A stretch of 64,000 nucleotides of DNA from Mycobacterium sp. 1164966.3. Its GTDB lineage: Bacteria > Actinomycetota > Actinomycetes > Mycobacteriales > Mycobacteriaceae. The DNA lies in the NCBI RefSeq assembly GCF_001665395.1, contig NZ_LZSG01000021.1, positions 1 through 64,000 on the forward strand. The letters run 5' to 3'. The notes below the pieces were generated by a model that was not told the DNA's origin, did not search any database, and saw only the letters and a list, made by a program, of their open reading frames with translations. The translations under genes and the position numbers were made by a program. Below, one piece after another: positions 1 through 12,571 of this stretch (the first letter of the stretch is position 1; the number at the start of each line of letters is the position of its first letter).

Positions 1-27
1 CCACCCGAGGAACCCCCACCCTTCTAA
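1..27 (+). CDS. possible 3' end of an upstream gene, at the nusA position
   Basis: The first 27 bases read in one frame as a proline- and glutamate-rich tail (PPEEPPPF) followed by TAA. In mycobacteria nusA lies immediately upstream of ylxR-infB, so this may be the end of NusA. Eight residues cannot establish identity; the call rests only on gene order. The 76 bases that follow, before ylxR, hold no gene I can see. Confidence 0.3.
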   Translation, partial: PPEEPPPF

Positions 28-103
28 TCACCGTCGCGCGCCGCTTCACCGCGACTCGATATAGGCGGTTCTGACCATCGGCCCGGTGACGCTAGACTGA
101 GCC

Positions 104-475
104 GTGATCCAGCGCGAGCGTTCGGCCTCGGCGCACAGACACACAGATGGTCCCGTGCGGACGTGTGTCGGGTGCCGAAAGCGAGGGCTGGCCGTCGAAC
201 TGCTTCGAGTGGTTGCTGTGTCGACCGGGAACGGCGAATACGCCCTGATCGTTGACGCAGCGAGTAGCCTGCCGGGGCGGGGTGCGTGGCTGCATCCCGT
301 GCCGCAGTGCGTGCGACAGGCGATTAGGCGGCGGGCTTTCAGCAAAGCGTTGCGTATCGCCGGTTCGCCGGACACATCCGCGGTGGTCGAGCACATCAGT
401 GGCTTGAGTGGGCCCGACCCGACGGTCAACAGAACAGGTAGCAAAGAACATGAGCACACCGTGAAGTCCCGATGA
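104..475 (+). CDS. ylxR: YlxR family RNA-binding protein (DUF448)
   Basis: A 123-residue basic protein. The YlxR signature appears as RTCVGC with cysteines at residues 21 and 24, followed by the GRGAWLH segment typical of the family. YlxR proteins are small nucleic-acid binding proteins coded between nusA and infB, and have been linked to RNase P or nucleoid functions in other bacteria. The gene starts with GTG and sits 64 bases before infB. A GTG further in (just before the RTC motif) is a possible alternative start, but the longer form keeps a basic N-terminus. The family is clear; the precise role is not. Confidence 0.85.
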   Translation: MIQRERSASAHRHTDGPVRTCVGCRKRGLAVELLRVVAVSTGNGEYALIVDAASSLPGRGAWLHPVPQCVRQAIRRRAFSKALRIAGSPDTSAVVEHISGLSGPDPTVNRTGSKEHEHTVKSR

Positions 476-539
476 CAATGCGTCATAGCTAAACCCCGAG
501 GCGCGGCCCACGACTGTCGCCTCATGGACAGGAGAAGTA

Positions 540-3260
540 GTGGCAGGTAAGGCCCGCGTACACGAGTTGGCTAAGGAACTCGGTGTAACCAGCAAGGAAG
601 TTCTCGCCCGGCTGAACGAACAGGGCGAATTCGTCAAATCCGCATCGTCGACGGTGGAGGCTCCCGTCGCACGCCGGCTGCGCGAGTCGTTCGGTGGCAG
701 CAAGCCGGCCCCCGAAAAGGCTGCGGAAAAGGCGCCCGAAGCCAAGGGCAAGTCGGTCGACGCTGCCCTGGGCAAGGCGATTGACAAGGCCGTCGGCAAC
801 GGTGAGGCCGCCAAAGCTACCGCACCGCCGGCGCCGGCCGCCGAGGCACCCGCACCGCCGGCACCAAGCCCCCGGCCGGCAGCACCGGCCCCTGGGCAAA
901 CGCCCGGCCATCCGACTCCCCATCCCGGTATGACGCCTGGCGCGCGTCCCGGCCCGGCGCCGAAGCCGGGGAGTCGTCCGCCCCGGGTTGGCAACAACCC
1001 GTTCTCCTCGGCCCAACCCGTCGACCGCCCGATCCCGCGTCCGCCGGCGCCTCGTCCCGGCGCGCCGAGGCCGGGGGCCCCGCGGCCGGGCATGTCGCCC
1101 GGCAGCATGCCGCCCCGCCCAGGCGGGGCCGGTGGACCCGTGCGCCCGGCGCGTTCCGGCGCGCCGCGACCGGGTGGTGGCCGGCCCGGCGGGCCCGGTG
1201 GCGGCCGCACCGACGGCGGGGGCGGGAACTACCGCGGCGGCGGTGGCGGAGTAGGGGCTGCGCCCGGCGGCGGTGGCTTCCGTGGCCGTCCCGGCGGAGG
1301 TCCCGGGGGCGGCGGTGGCGGCCGTCCCGGACAGCGCGGTGGTGCCGCGGGCGCCTTCGGGCGTCCCGGCGGCGCTCCTCGGCGTGGCCGCAAGTCAAAG
1401 CGGGCAAAGCGCGCCGAGTACGAGAACATGCAGGCACCGGTCGTCGGCGGCGTGCGGTTGCCGCACGGCAACGGCGAAACGATCCGGCTGGCACGCGGCG
1501 CGTCGCTCTCCGACTTCGCCGAGAAGATCGACGCCAACCCAGCTGCGCTGGTGCAGGCGCTGTTCAATCTCGGTGAGATGGTGACCGCCACCCAATCGGT
1601 GGGCGACGAGACGCTCGAGCTCCTGGGCAGCGAGATGAACTACGTCGTCCAGGTCGTCAGCCCCGAGGACGAAGACCGCGAGTTGCTGGAATCCTTCGAC
1701 CTCTCCTACGGAGAAGACACCGGAGACGAGGGCGATCTGCAGACCCGTCCGCCGGTGGTGACCGTGATGGGTCACGTCGACCACGGTAAAACCCGACTGC
1801 TGGACACCATCCGTAAGGCCAACGTCCGTGAGGCAGAGGCCGGCGGCATCACCCAGCACATTGGCGCCTACCAGGTCAGTGTCGACCTCGACGGCAGTGA
1901 GCGGCTGATCACCTTCATCGACACCCCGGGTCACGAGGCGTTCACCGCCATGCGTGCCCGCGGCGCCAAGGCCACCGACATCGCCATCCTGGTGGTCGCG
2001 GCCGACGACGGTGTGATGCCACAGACGGTTGAGGCCATCAACCACGCCCAAGCCGCGGACGTGCCGATTGTGGTGGCGGTCAACAAGATTGACAAGGAAG
2101 GCGCAGACCCGGCCAAGATCCGCGGCCAGCTCACCGAATACGGTTTGGTGGCAGAGGATTTCGGTGGCGACACCATGTTCGTCGACATCTCCGCCAAGCA
2201 GGGCACCAACATCGAGGCGCTGCTGGAGGCGGTCGTGCTGACCGCCGACGCTGCCCTGGACCTGCGCGCCAACCCCGACATGGAGGCCCAGGGCGTGGCG
2301 ATCGAGGCACACCTCGACCGCGGTCGCGGACCGGTTGCCACCGTGTTGATTCAGCGCGGGACGCTGCGCGTCGGCGACTCGGTGGTCGCCGGTGACGCGT
2401 ACGGCCGCGTTCGCCGCATGGTCGACGAATTCGGTGACGACGTCGACGCGGCACTCCCGTCGCGTCCGGTGCAGGTCATCGGGTTCACGTCGGTGCCCGG
2501 CGCGGGTGACAACTTCCTCGTCGTCGACGAGGACCGCATCGCCCGCCAGATCGCCGACCGGCGCAGCGCCCGCAAGCGCAACGCGCTGGCCGCGCGTTCG
2601 CGCAAGCGGATCAGCCTGGAGGACCTGGACTCGGCGTTGCGGGAAACCAGCCAGCTGAACCTGATCCTCAAGGGCGACAACGCCGGTACGGTCGAGGCCC
2701 TGGAAGAGGCCCTGATGGGCATTCAGGTGGACGACGAGGTGGTGTTGCGGGTCATCGACCGCGGCGTCGGTGGCATCACCGAAACCAACGTCAACCTGGC
2801 GTCGGCCTCGGATGCGGTGATCATCGGCTTCAACGTGCGCGCCGAAGGCAAAGCGACGGAGCTGGCCAACCGCGAGGGCGTGGACATCCGCTACTACTCG
2901 GTCATCTACCAGGCGATCGACGAAATCGAGAAGGCCCTGCGCGGCATGCTCAAGCCGATCTACGAGGAGAACCAGCTGGGTCGCGCCGAGATCCGCGCCC
3001 TGTTCCGGTCCTCCAAGGTCGGTCTCATCGCCGGGTGCCTGGTCACCTCCGGTGTGGTGCGCCGCAACGCCAAGGCCCGGCTGCTGCGGGACAACATCGT
3101 GGTCGTCGAAAACCTCTCGATCAACTCGCTGCGGCGGGAAAAGGACGACGTGACCGAGGTGCGCGACGGCTTCGAATGCGGTATGACGCTGGGCTATTCG
3201 GACCTTAAGGAAGGCGACGTCATCGAGTCCTACGAACTGGTGCAAAAGGAACGTTCCTGA
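540..3260 (+). CDS. infB: translation initiation factor IF-2
   Basis: A 906-residue IF-2, a cytoplasmic GTPase that places fMet-tRNA on the 30S subunit and promotes subunit joining. The N-terminal IF2_N helical domain (about residues 1-60) is followed by a proline/glycine/arginine-rich low-complexity linker (about 90-290), then a second IF2_N-like segment and the GTPase domain: GHVDHGKT at 411-418 (G1), DTPGH at 461-465 (G3), NKID at 515-518 (G4). Domains II, III and the C-terminal initiator-tRNA binding domain complete the protein. The start is GTG, preceded by AGGAGAAG. The linker is extremely GC-rich and explains several long spurious reading frames on the opposite strand. Confidence 0.98.
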   Translation: MAGKARVHELAKELGVTSKEVLARLNEQGEFVKSASSTVEAPVARRLRESFGGSKPAPEKAAEKAPEAKGKSVDAALGKAIDKAVGNGEAAKATAPPAPAAEAPAPPAPSPRPAAPAPGQTPGHPTPHPGMTPGARPGPAPKPGSRPPRVGNNPFSSAQPVDRPIPRPPAPRPGAPRPGAPRPGMSPGSMPPRPGGAGGPVRPARSGAPRPGGGRPGGPGGGRTDGGGGNYRGGGGGVGAAPGGGGFRGRPGGGPGGGGGGRPGQRGGAAGAFGRPGGAPRRGRKSKRAKRAEYENMQAPVVGGVRLPHGNGETIRLARGASLSDFAEKIDANPAALVQALFNLGEMVTATQSVGDETLELLGSEMNYVVQVVSPEDEDRELLESFDLSYGEDTGDEGDLQTRPPVVTVMGHVDHGKTRLLDTIRKANVREAEAGGITQHIGAYQVSVDLDGSERLITFIDTPGHEAFTAMRARGAKATDIAILVVAADDGVMPQTVEAINHAQAADVPIVVAVNKIDKEGADPAKIRGQLTEYGLVAEDFGGDTMFVDISAKQGTNIEALLEAVVLTADAALDLRANPDMEAQGVAIEAHLDRGRGPVATVLIQRGTLRVGDSVVAGDAYGRVRRMVDEFGDDVDAALPSRPVQVIGFTSVPGAGDNFLVVDEDRIARQIADRRSARKRNALAARSRKRISLEDLDSALRETSQLNLILKGDNAGTVEALEEALMGIQVDDEVVLRVIDRGVGGITETNVNLASASDAVIIGFNVRAEGKATELANREGVDIRYYSVIYQAIDEIEKALRGMLKPIYEENQLGRAEIRALFRSSKVGLIAGCLVTSGVVRRNAKARLLRDNIVVVENLSINSLRREKDDVTEVRDGFECGMTLGYSDLKEGDVIESYELVQKERS

Positions 3261-3312
3261 CCACCGCCGACGATGCAGAGCTGAAGCGATGAGGAGGAGG
3301 CGGTGAATCGAA

Positions 3313-6083
<2,771 letters not shown>

Positions 6084-6090
6084 CAACTCG

Positions 6091-6147
6091 CGAGATCGAC
6101 GCTAGCGCGAACTTTTGCGAGAAGACCGCACGATAACGTCGATCTCG
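6091..6147. repeat. 11-bp perfect inverted repeat after dinF
   Basis: CGAGATCGACG (6091-6101) and its exact reverse complement (6137-6147) are separated by 35 bases, just after the dinF stop and before the ugp operon. An RNA copy could form a long hairpin, so a terminator for the infB-dinF unit is the simplest reading. There is no following U-run. It resembles the other long inverted repeats found between genes in this window. Confidence 0.55.
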
Positions 6148-6200
6148 ACGCACAGGCCGTGCACCCACGATCCCTGGAAAATCGGGGTTACACTGCGCCG

Positions 6201-7100
6201 GTGACGGTGACGCAGCGGACATGGCACCGTTCCTGGCGCGACTACGTACTGTTCGCCATGCTGGTGGGCCCCAATGTGGCGCTGCTGCTGGTGTTTATCT
6301 ACCGCCCGTTGGCCGACAACATCCGGCTGTCATTCTTCGATTGGAACATCTCCGATCCCACCGCGCAGTTCGTCGGGCTGTCCAACTACGCGGAGTGGTT
6401 CACCCGCGCAGACACTCGCCAGATCGTCTTCAACACAGCGGTATTCACCGCTGCGGCGGTGATCGGCTCGATGGGGCTGGGCCTGGTTCTGGCCATGCTG
6501 CTCGATCAACCGCTACGCGGACGAAACCTGGTGCGCTCGACCGTGTTTGCACCGTTTGTGATCTCCGGCGCCGCGGTCGGACTGGCGGCCCAGTTCGTCT
6601 TCGACCCACACTTCGGTCTGATCCAGGATCTGTTGCACCGCGTCGGCGCCGGTGTGCCCGACTTCTACCAGGACCCGCACTGGGCGATGTTCATGGTAAC
6701 GGTCACCTACATATGGAAGAACCTCGGCTACACGTTCGTCATCTATCTCGCCGCGCTACAGGGAGTACGCCGAGACCTGTTGGAGGCCGCCGAAATCGAC
6801 GGCGCCAGCCGCTGGTCCACCTTTTACCGAGTGTTGCTGCCACAACTGCGTCCGACCACGTTCTTCCTGTCCATCACCGTGCTGATCAACTCGTTGCAGG
6901 TGTTCGATGTCATCAACGTGATGACCCGGGGCGGGCCGCTGGGAACCGGCACCACGACCATGGTGTTCCAGGTTTACCTGGAGACGTTCCGCAACTTCCG
7001 GGCTGGTTACGGCGCCACCGTCGCCACCATCATGTTCCTTGTGCTGCTTGCGATCACCTACTACCAGGTGCGGGTGATGGATCGAGGGCAGCGGCAATGA
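6201..7100 (+). CDS. ugpA: ABC transporter permease, glycerophosphodiester/sn-glycerol-3-phosphate importer
   Basis: A 299-residue inner-membrane permease with six predicted transmembrane segments. The binding-protein-dependent permease motif EAAEIDGASRWSTF (cytoplasmic loop contacting the ATPase) is clear. GTG at 6201 is preferred to the upstream in-frame ATG, which would add an unconserved leader. It pairs with UgpE to form the channel of the UgpAEBC importer. The M. tuberculosis system imports glycerophosphocholine, scavenging host lipid head groups. Its stop overlaps the ugpE start (ATGA at 7097). First gene of a four-gene operon. Confidence 0.93.
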   Translation: MTVTQRTWHRSWRDYVLFAMLVGPNVALLLVFIYRPLADNIRLSFFDWNISDPTAQFVGLSNYAEWFTRADTRQIVFNTAVFTAAAVIGSMGLGLVLAMLLDQPLRGRNLVRSTVFAPFVISGAAVGLAAQFVFDPHFGLIQDLLHRVGAGVPDFYQDPHWAMFMVTVTYIWKNLGYTFVIYLAALQGVRRDLLEAAEIDGASRWSTFYRVLLPQLRPTTFFLSITVLINSLQVFDVINVMTRGGPLGTGTTTMVFQVYLETFRNFRAGYGATVATIMFLVLLAITYYQVRVMDRGQRQ

Positions 7101-7924
7101 CGTCGGCGAGATCGGCTCGGCTGCTCGGCTATGCGGCGATGCTGCTCGTCGTTGCCCTGATCGCCGGGCCGCTGACGTTCGTCTTGTTCACGTCGTTCAA
7201 GGACCAGCCCGACATCTATTCGCAGCCCACCACCTGGTGGCCGCCGCACTGGCACCCGCAGAACTACCGGACGGCTACCGGGCAGATCCCGTTCTGGACG
7301 TTCCTGCGCAACTCGGTGATCATCACGTCAATATTGGCGGCGGTGAAGTTCGTGCTCGGCGTGCTCAGCGCGTTCGGTCTGGTGTTCGTGCGGTTTCCGG
7401 GCAAGAACGCGGTGTTCCTGTTGATCATCGCCGCGCTGATGGTTCCCAACCAGATCACGGTTATCTCCAACTACGCGTTGATCTCTCAGGTAGGTCTGCG
7501 CAACACGTTTGCGGGAATCATCCTGCCGCTGGCCGGGGTGGCGTTCGGAACGTTCCTGATGCGCAACCATTTTCTCTCGCTGCCCGTCGAGGTCATCGAA
7601 GCGGCCGAGATGGATGGCGCGCGCTGGTGGCAGCTGCTATTCCGGGTGGTGTTGCCGATGTCCGGACCCACCATGGTGGCTTTCGGCATCATCACGGTGG
7701 TCAACGAATGGAACGAGTACCTTTGGCCCTTCCTGATGTCCGACGACGAATCGGTTGCGCCGCTGCCGGTGGGCCTGACCTTCCTGCAGCAGGCCGAGGG
7801 TGTGACGAATTGGGGTCCGGTGATGGCGGTGACGCTGCTGGCCATGCTGCCGATTCTGCTGATCTTCGTCGTCTTGCAGCGGCAGATGATCAAGGGCCTG
7901 ACGTCCGGCGCGGTCAAAGGTTGA
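7097..7924 (+). CDS. ugpE: ABC transporter permease, UgpE subunit
   Basis: A 275-residue permease with six membrane segments and the EAA loop EAAEMDGARWWQLLF. It starts at the ATG in the ATGA overlap with ugpA. The same frame is open far upstream through ugpA, but that part is out-of-frame translation of ugpA and is not real. With UgpA it forms the heterodimeric membrane channel of the Ugp importer. Length and motif order are normal for CUT1-family permeases. Confidence 0.94.
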   Translation: MTSARSARLLGYAAMLLVVALIAGPLTFVLFTSFKDQPDIYSQPTTWWPPHWHPQNYRTATGQIPFWTFLRNSVIITSILAAVKFVLGVLSAFGLVFVRFPGKNAVFLLIIAALMVPNQITVISNYALISQVGLRNTFAGIILPLAGVAFGTFLMRNHFLSLPVEVIEAAEMDGARWWQLLFRVVLPMSGPTMVAFGIITVVNEWNEYLWPFLMSDDESVAPLPVGLTFLQQAEGVTNWGPVMAVTLLAMLPILLIFVVLQRQMIKGLTSGAVKG

Positions 7925-7929
7925 CGCGT

Positions 7930-9222
7930 ATGGACGCGCTGAGTCGCAGAAGCTTCCTTGCATTGGCAGGGCTGGCGACCGGTTGTGCAGGGATGGGCCG
8001 TGGCAGTGGGATCAAATCAGGAACTGGCCCGATTTCGTTCTGGTCCAATCACCCCGGCCAATCCAGCTCCGTCGAAAGAGAGTTGATCGGCCGGTTTCAG
8101 AGTCAGTTTCCCGGCCTGGAGGTCAAGCTGATCGACGCCGGCAAGGACTACGACGAAGTGGCACAGAAATTCAACGCGGCCCTCATCGGCACCGACGTAC
8201 CCGATGTCGTTGTGCTGGACGATATCTGGTGGTTTCACTTCGCTCTCAGCGGTGTCCTCACCCCGCTCGACGGCCTCTTTGGTCAAGTCGGGGTGGACCC
8301 AATCGATTACGTCGACGCGCTGCTCGCCGACTTCGAGTTCAACGGCAAACACTACGCACTGCCATATGCGCGCTCGACACCGCTGTTCTACTTCAACAAA
8401 GAGGTTTGGGAACGGGCTGGTCTGCCGGACCGCGGACCGCGCTCCTGGCAAGAGTTCGACGAATGGGGTCCGCAGCTGCAGCGGGTGGTCGGTGCCGGGA
8501 AGTGGGCACACGGGTGGGCGAATGCCCAAGGGATCTCCTGGACCTTCGAAGGGCCGAACTGGTCGTTCGGGGGCGCCTACTCGGACAAATGGACACTGAA
8601 GTTCACCGACCCGGCCACGATATCGGCGGGCACCTATCTGCGAAACTCCATCCACGGCAAGGGTTACGCCGCGATCGCCCACGACCTCGCCAACGAATTC
8701 GCCACCGGCATATTGGCCTCGGCTGTCGCGTCAACCGGCGCTCTGATGGGCATCACCGCCGCCGCCCGATTCGACTTCGGTGCGGCACCGTTGCCCACCG
8801 GGCCCGGCGGTGCACCGGCCTGTCCGACCGGCGGGGCGGGTCTGGCGATTCCGAGCAAGCTGTCCGAAGAGCGAAAGCTCAATGCGCTCAAGTTCATTGG
8901 CTTCGTCACCAACCCGCAGAACACCGCGTATTTCAGTCAGCACACCGGATATCTGGCGGTGCGGAAGTCCGCCGTCGACGATCCCGACGAGCAGAAGTAC
9001 TTGGCGGACAATCCGCGCGCCCGAGTCGCGCTGGACCAGCTCCCGCACACCCGCCCGCAGGACTATGCCCGCGTTTTCCTGCCCGGCGGTGACCGCATCA
9101 TCTCCGCCGGCCTGGAATCCATCGGACTGAAAGGATCCGACGTGACGACTACTTTCACCGAGATCAACAAGCAGCTGCGGGTCATCTACGACCGCCAGAT
9201 CAAGCGGAAGTTGCCGGTCTAG
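7930..9222 (+). CDS. ugpB: substrate-binding lipoprotein of the Ugp importer
   Basis: A 430-residue extracellular solute-binding protein (family 1). The N-terminus has a twin-arginine-like RRSFLAL followed by a short hydrophobic stretch and LATGC, with cysteine 19 the likely lipidated residue. The mature protein would be anchored outside the membrane. The M. tuberculosis orthologue binds glycerophosphocholine. The ATG at 7930 lies 5 bases after ugpE and gives the signal peptide at the correct place. Ends 4 bases before ugpC. Confidence 0.92.
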   Translation: MDALSRRSFLALAGLATGCAGMGRGSGIKSGTGPISFWSNHPGQSSSVERELIGRFQSQFPGLEVKLIDAGKDYDEVAQKFNAALIGTDVPDVVVLDDIWWFHFALSGVLTPLDGLFGQVGVDPIDYVDALLADFEFNGKHYALPYARSTPLFYFNKEVWERAGLPDRGPRSWQEFDEWGPQLQRVVGAGKWAHGWANAQGISWTFEGPNWSFGGAYSDKWTLKFTDPATISAGTYLRNSIHGKGYAAIAHDLANEFATGILASAVASTGALMGITAAARFDFGAAPLPTGPGGAPACPTGGAGLAIPSKLSEERKLNALKFIGFVTNPQNTAYFSQHTGYLAVRKSAVDDPDEQKYLADNPRARVALDQLPHTRPQDYARVFLPGGDRIISAGLESIGLKGSDVTTTFTEINKQLRVIYDRQIKRKLPV

Positions 9223-9226
9223 CGCA

Positions 9227-10318
9227 ATGGCCAGAGTTGAGTATTCCGCAGTCACCCACCGCTATCCCGGCGCCGACGCTCCGGCGGTGGACAACCTGGA
9301 CCTCGACATCGCCGACGGCGAGTTCTTGGTGCTGGTCGGCCCGTCTGGTTGCGGCAAGTCCACCACCCTGCGAATGCTGGCCGGGCTGGAATCCTCCAAA
9401 AACATCGTCAGCGGCCGCATCACCATCGACGACGTGGACGTGACGCACCTCCCGCCACGGGCACGTGATGTCGCCATGGTGTTCCAGAACTATGCGCTCT
9501 ACCCGAATATGACGGTTGCGGCGAACATGGGGTTCGCACTGCGCAACGCCGGCGTCTCCCGCGCGGAGACCCGGCAACGAGTGCTCGAAGTCGCAGACAT
9601 GCTCGAACTGACTGAACTGCTTGACCGTAAGCCGTCGAAGCTGTCCGGTGGGCAGCGTCAGCGAGTGGCGATGGGACGCGCGATCGTGCGGCGGCCCCGG
9701 GTGTTCTGCATGGACGAGCCGCTGTCGAATCTCGATGCCAAGCTGCGGGTGAGCACCCGGTCGCAGATCTCCGGATTGCAGCGGCGGCTGGGCACCACCA
9801 CCGTCTACGTCACCCACGACCAGGTGGAGGCGATGACGATGGGCGATCGGGTCGCCGTGCTCAAAGACGGTGTGCTGCAGCAGGTTGACACACCCCGGGC
9901 CCTCTATGACGATCCGATCAACACGTTCGTCGCGACGTTCATCGGCGCGCCGGCGATGAACCTGATCGACGCCAGCGTGGCCGACGGCACGGTGAAATCA
10001 CCCGATTTGGCGATACCGGTTCCACGTTCAGCGGCCCAGCGTGTGCTGGTCGGTGTCCGCCCAGAGTCCTGGGATGTCGTGGCAGCCGACACCTCGGGAG
10101 CCTTGCCGGTGGTCGTCGAGCTGGTGGAAGAGCTCGGGTTCGAATCATTCGTCTACGCAACGCCCGTCGAGCCGGACGGCTGGTCGTCACGGGCGAACCG
10201 CATCGTGTTCCGCACCGACCGTCGCACAGCGGTGAACGTGGGTGACTCGCTGTCGATCGTGCCGCACCCGCGCGAGGTCTGCTTCTTCGACGGCCAAACC
10301 GGCAACCGCATTCGGTGA
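9227..10318 (+). CDS. ugpC: ABC transporter ATPase of the Ugp importer
   Basis: A 363-residue MalK-type ATPase. Walker A GPSGCGKS, the signature LSGGQRQR and the Walker B segment ending DEPLSNLDA are all intact, and the C-terminal TOBE/OB regulatory region is present. It energises UgpA/UgpE. Last gene of the ugpAEBC operon, ending only 4 bases from the end of the converging rtcB remnant, with no room for a separate terminator. Confidence 0.95.
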   Translation: MARVEYSAVTHRYPGADAPAVDNLDLDIADGEFLVLVGPSGCGKSTTLRMLAGLESSKNIVSGRITIDDVDVTHLPPRARDVAMVFQNYALYPNMTVAANMGFALRNAGVSRAETRQRVLEVADMLELTELLDRKPSKLSGGQRQRVAMGRAIVRRPRVFCMDEPLSNLDAKLRVSTRSQISGLQRRLGTTTVYVTHDQVEAMTMGDRVAVLKDGVLQQVDTPRALYDDPINTFVATFIGAPAMNLIDASVADGTVKSPDLAIPVPRSAAQRVLVGVRPESWDVVAADTSGALPVVVELVEELGFESFVYATPVEPDGWSSRANRIVFRTDRRTAVNVGDSLSIVPHPREVCFFDGQTGNRIR

Positions 10319-10322
10319 ATGG

Positions 10323-11502
10323 TCACTCACCCTTCACGTTGAGCATCTGGCGCAGCTCGAAGTCGATCTTGACCAGGTCCCGCGCGTCGTCCATCACCAC
10401 GTCGACGTCCTTGTACGCCCCGGGGATCTCGTCGACCCACGCGTCGCCGTGGCGGTACTCGATACCCCGCATCGCCCGCGCGAGATCGTCTGCGGTGAAA
10501 CGCCTCCGGGCCTCGGTACGCGAAAACCGGCGCCCGGCACCGTGCGGGGCGCTGCAGCCCGGCCTTGTTACCCAGGCCGGTGACGATGTAGGAGCGGGTG
10601 CCCATGCTGCCCGGAATGACCGCTCGGACACCCTTGTTGGCGTTGATCGCGCCCTTGCGGGTGATCCAGACGTCCTTACCGCCGTGGGTTTCCACCGTCG
10701 AATAGTTATGGTGGCAATCTATCCGGTCCACCTCGATGCCGGCCGGGTGGTCGTTCATGTGCTCGGCGAGAACCTGCCGGAAGCGGTCCATCATCTCGGC
10801 GCGGTTGGCCAGCGCGAATGCCTGGGCCCACTTCAATTCGTTGATGTAACTGGTGAATTCCCGGGTTCCCTGCGGCAGGTACGCCAAATCTGGGTTCGGC
10901 AGCGTGATCCAGAACTGGCTCATCAGCTGCTGGGCGATCTTGATGTGGCGGTTGGCGATCCGGTTGCCGACGCCGCGGCTGCCGGAATGCAGGAACATCC
11001 AGACGCGATCGTCGTTGTCGAGGCACAATTCGATGAAGTGGTTGCCGCCGCCGAGGGTGCCAAGTTGCAGGCGCCAGTTGGGAGATTGGCGCAGCTCGAC
11101 TCCGCTCGATTCTGCCTGGCGTTCCAGCGATTCGATGCGTTCGGCGGTGAAGTCGAAGCGGTCCGTTCGGTCGTTGTAGCCGCCCTTGCTCATCGGAATG
11201 GCTGACTCGATGGCGGCGCGCAGCTTCGCGAGCGGCAGACCGGCGATGTCGTCCTTCGTGTACTTGGTTCGCGCGGCGATCATGCCGCAGCCGATGTCGA
11301 CGCCCACCGCCGCGGGGATCACCGCAGCCAATGTCGGGATCACCGTCCCCACCGCTGAACCCTTACCGGTGTGGGCGTCGGGCATCAACGCAACATGCGG
11401 GTGCACGAACGGCATCGCGGCCGTCTGTTTGGCCTGTTCGATCGTGGTGTCGTCGATCTGGGAGGCGAAATTGAGCAACTTGTGCCCGTCGACGCGCTTC
11501 AT
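10323..11502 (-). pseudogene. rtcB: RtcB family RNA ligase, frameshifted near 10552-10558
   Basis: RtcB joins RNA 2',3'-cyclic phosphate or 3'-phosphate ends to 5'-OH ends using GTP and Mn2+. The reading from ATG 11502 shows the metal-site motifs DIGCGM, GGGNHFIE and HSGSRGVGN and the CHHNYSTVE segment. After GLGNKAGL the frame is lost. The next frame then continues the family sequence with SAPHGAGRRFSR and runs to the normal C-terminus (NVKG). Inserting two bases at CTGCAG (10552-10557) would restore GLCSAPHGAGR. The lost part holds the HGAGR histidine that accepts GMP in characterised RtcBs. This is either real decay or a 2-base sequence error. It converges on ugpC. Confidence 0.85.
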
Positions 11503-11549
11503 ACCAACCAATCATGTCCCGCATACGTCGGGAAAGCATCCGAATTATG

Positions 11550-12299
11550 TCAGCGCACTTGCGCGCGTCCGCGTTGCAGCACGGCCTCGCGGTTGGCGGC
11601 GATGTCGGCGCCGCTGGGCCGGAATTGCTTGGCCGCCATCGCTTCCAGCCACAGACCGGTACTGGTCTGCGACTCGTCGATCCGATGGTAGGACGCCAGC
11701 AATGCTCGTACCGCGTTCTGGTTGTTGCCCACGATGGTGGTCGCCACCTGCCGCGCGGCGGTGAGCAGCTGGTCGTGTGCCACCACCTCGGTGACCAGGC
11801 CGGCTCGCAGCGCGTCGGCCGCGGACAGGTAGTCTCCGGTCAGGCTCATCCGCCGGGCCAGACCCACTCCCACCTTCTGCGGCAGGCGCACACTCAGTCC
11901 CCAGGTAGGCAGCAGGCCCACCCGGGCGTGGGTGTCCGCGAAGCGCGCCTGCTCGGAGGCGATGACGATGTCGCAGTACAGGACCAGCTCCAGCCCGCCG
12001 GTGACCGCGGCGCCGTTGATCGCGCCGATCACCGGCTTGGTCATCGCCGGCCAGCGCGGCGAGATATCCGGCAGCGCCGTCTGCCCGCCCAGCTCCTTGA
12101 GGTCCAGACCCGCGCAGAAAACCGGGTCGGCGCCGGTGACGATGACGACGTCCACGCCCTCGTCGGTCTCCGCGTCGGCCAGCGCGCCGAAAAACTGATC
12201 CCGTAGCGCCGCGGACAGCGCATTGCGGGATTGCGGCCGGTTGAGGGTCAGCGTGCGCACGCGCTCCTCGGTTTCGATCAGCAGGATGTCGTCGGTCAT
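11550..12299 (-). CDS. enoyl-CoA hydratase/isomerase family protein (EchA16-like)
   Basis: A 249-residue crotonase. The oxyanion-hole segments are the FCAGLDL region and the INGAAVTGGLEL region, with the second acidic residue near the RFADTHARVGLLP motif. These enzymes hydrate trans-2-enoyl-CoA in beta-oxidation. The ATG at 12299 is chosen over a start 8 codons upstream, which would run into the vapBC operator. The length matches M. tuberculosis EchA16 (Rv2831), at the same place in the gene order. Its start region faces vapB, and the palindrome between the two could affect both promoters. Substrate unknown. Confidence 0.9.
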   Translation of the reverse strand: MTDDILLIETEERVRTLTLNRPQSRNALSAALRDQFFGALADAETDEGVDVVIVTGADPVFCAGLDLKELGGQTALPDISPRWPAMTKPVIGAINGAAVTGGLELVLYCDIVIASEQARFADTHARVGLLPTWGLSVRLPQKVGVGLARRMSLTGDYLSAADALRAGLVTEVVAHDQLLTAARQVATTIVGNNQNAVRALLASYHRIDESQTSTGLWLEAMAAKQFRPSGADIAANREAVLQRGRAQVR

Positions 12300-12311
12300 A
12301 CGGCAACCGTA

Positions 12312-12340
12312 GCCAGCATACATAGGACCAGTATGCTGGC
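12312..12340. promoter_or_regulatory. perfect palindromic operator of vapBC
   Basis: GCCAGCATAC (12312-12321) and GTATGCTGGC (12331-12340) form a perfect 10-bp inverted repeat with a 9-base spacer, ending 3 bases before the vapB ATG. VapBC-type modules are normally repressed by the antitoxin or its complex binding such sites. TATGCT at 12332-12337 fits a TANNNT -10 box with transcription starting at or next to the ATG, which would make a leaderless mRNA. The palindrome is seen; the binding and promoter roles are inferred. Confidence 0.7.
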
Positions 12341-12343
12341 CAT

Positions 12344-12571
12344 ATGACCAGAATAATGACCGCTACCGAGGTGAAGGCGAAAATCCTTGCCCTGCTTGAC
12401 GAAGTCGCAGAAGGCGAGGAGATCGCGATCACCAAGCACGGCCGCACCGTAGCCCGGCTGGTGTCAGCGACCGGATCGCACCCGCTGAAGGGCCGGTTGT
12501 CGGGGGTGGCCATGACGGCGAGCGATGACGACGAGCTTTTCACCACCGGCGTGTCCTGGAATGTTTCATGA
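12344..12571 (+). CDS. vapB: VapB/Phd-type antitoxin
   Basis: A 75-residue Phd/YefM-fold antitoxin. The N-terminus (MTATEVKAKILALLDEVAEGEE) is the DNA-binding/dimer region, followed by ITKHGRTVARLV, the family core. The C-terminal third is acidic (ASDDDELFTTG) and would wrap around the toxin. It overlaps vapC by an ATGA, giving coupled translation with the antitoxin first. By position it corresponds to vapB22 of M. tuberculosis. A second ATG four codons in is possible, but the operator spacing and leaderless pattern favour 12344. Confidence 0.93.
   Translation: MTRIMTATEVKAKILALLDEVAEGEEIAITKHGRTVARLVSATGSHPLKGRLSGVAMTASDDDELFTTGVSWNVS

Noticed and set aside
7237..7929. N-terminal extension of the ugpB frame
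   Set aside because: It lies inside ugpE in another frame. The signal peptide at 7930 fixes the real start.
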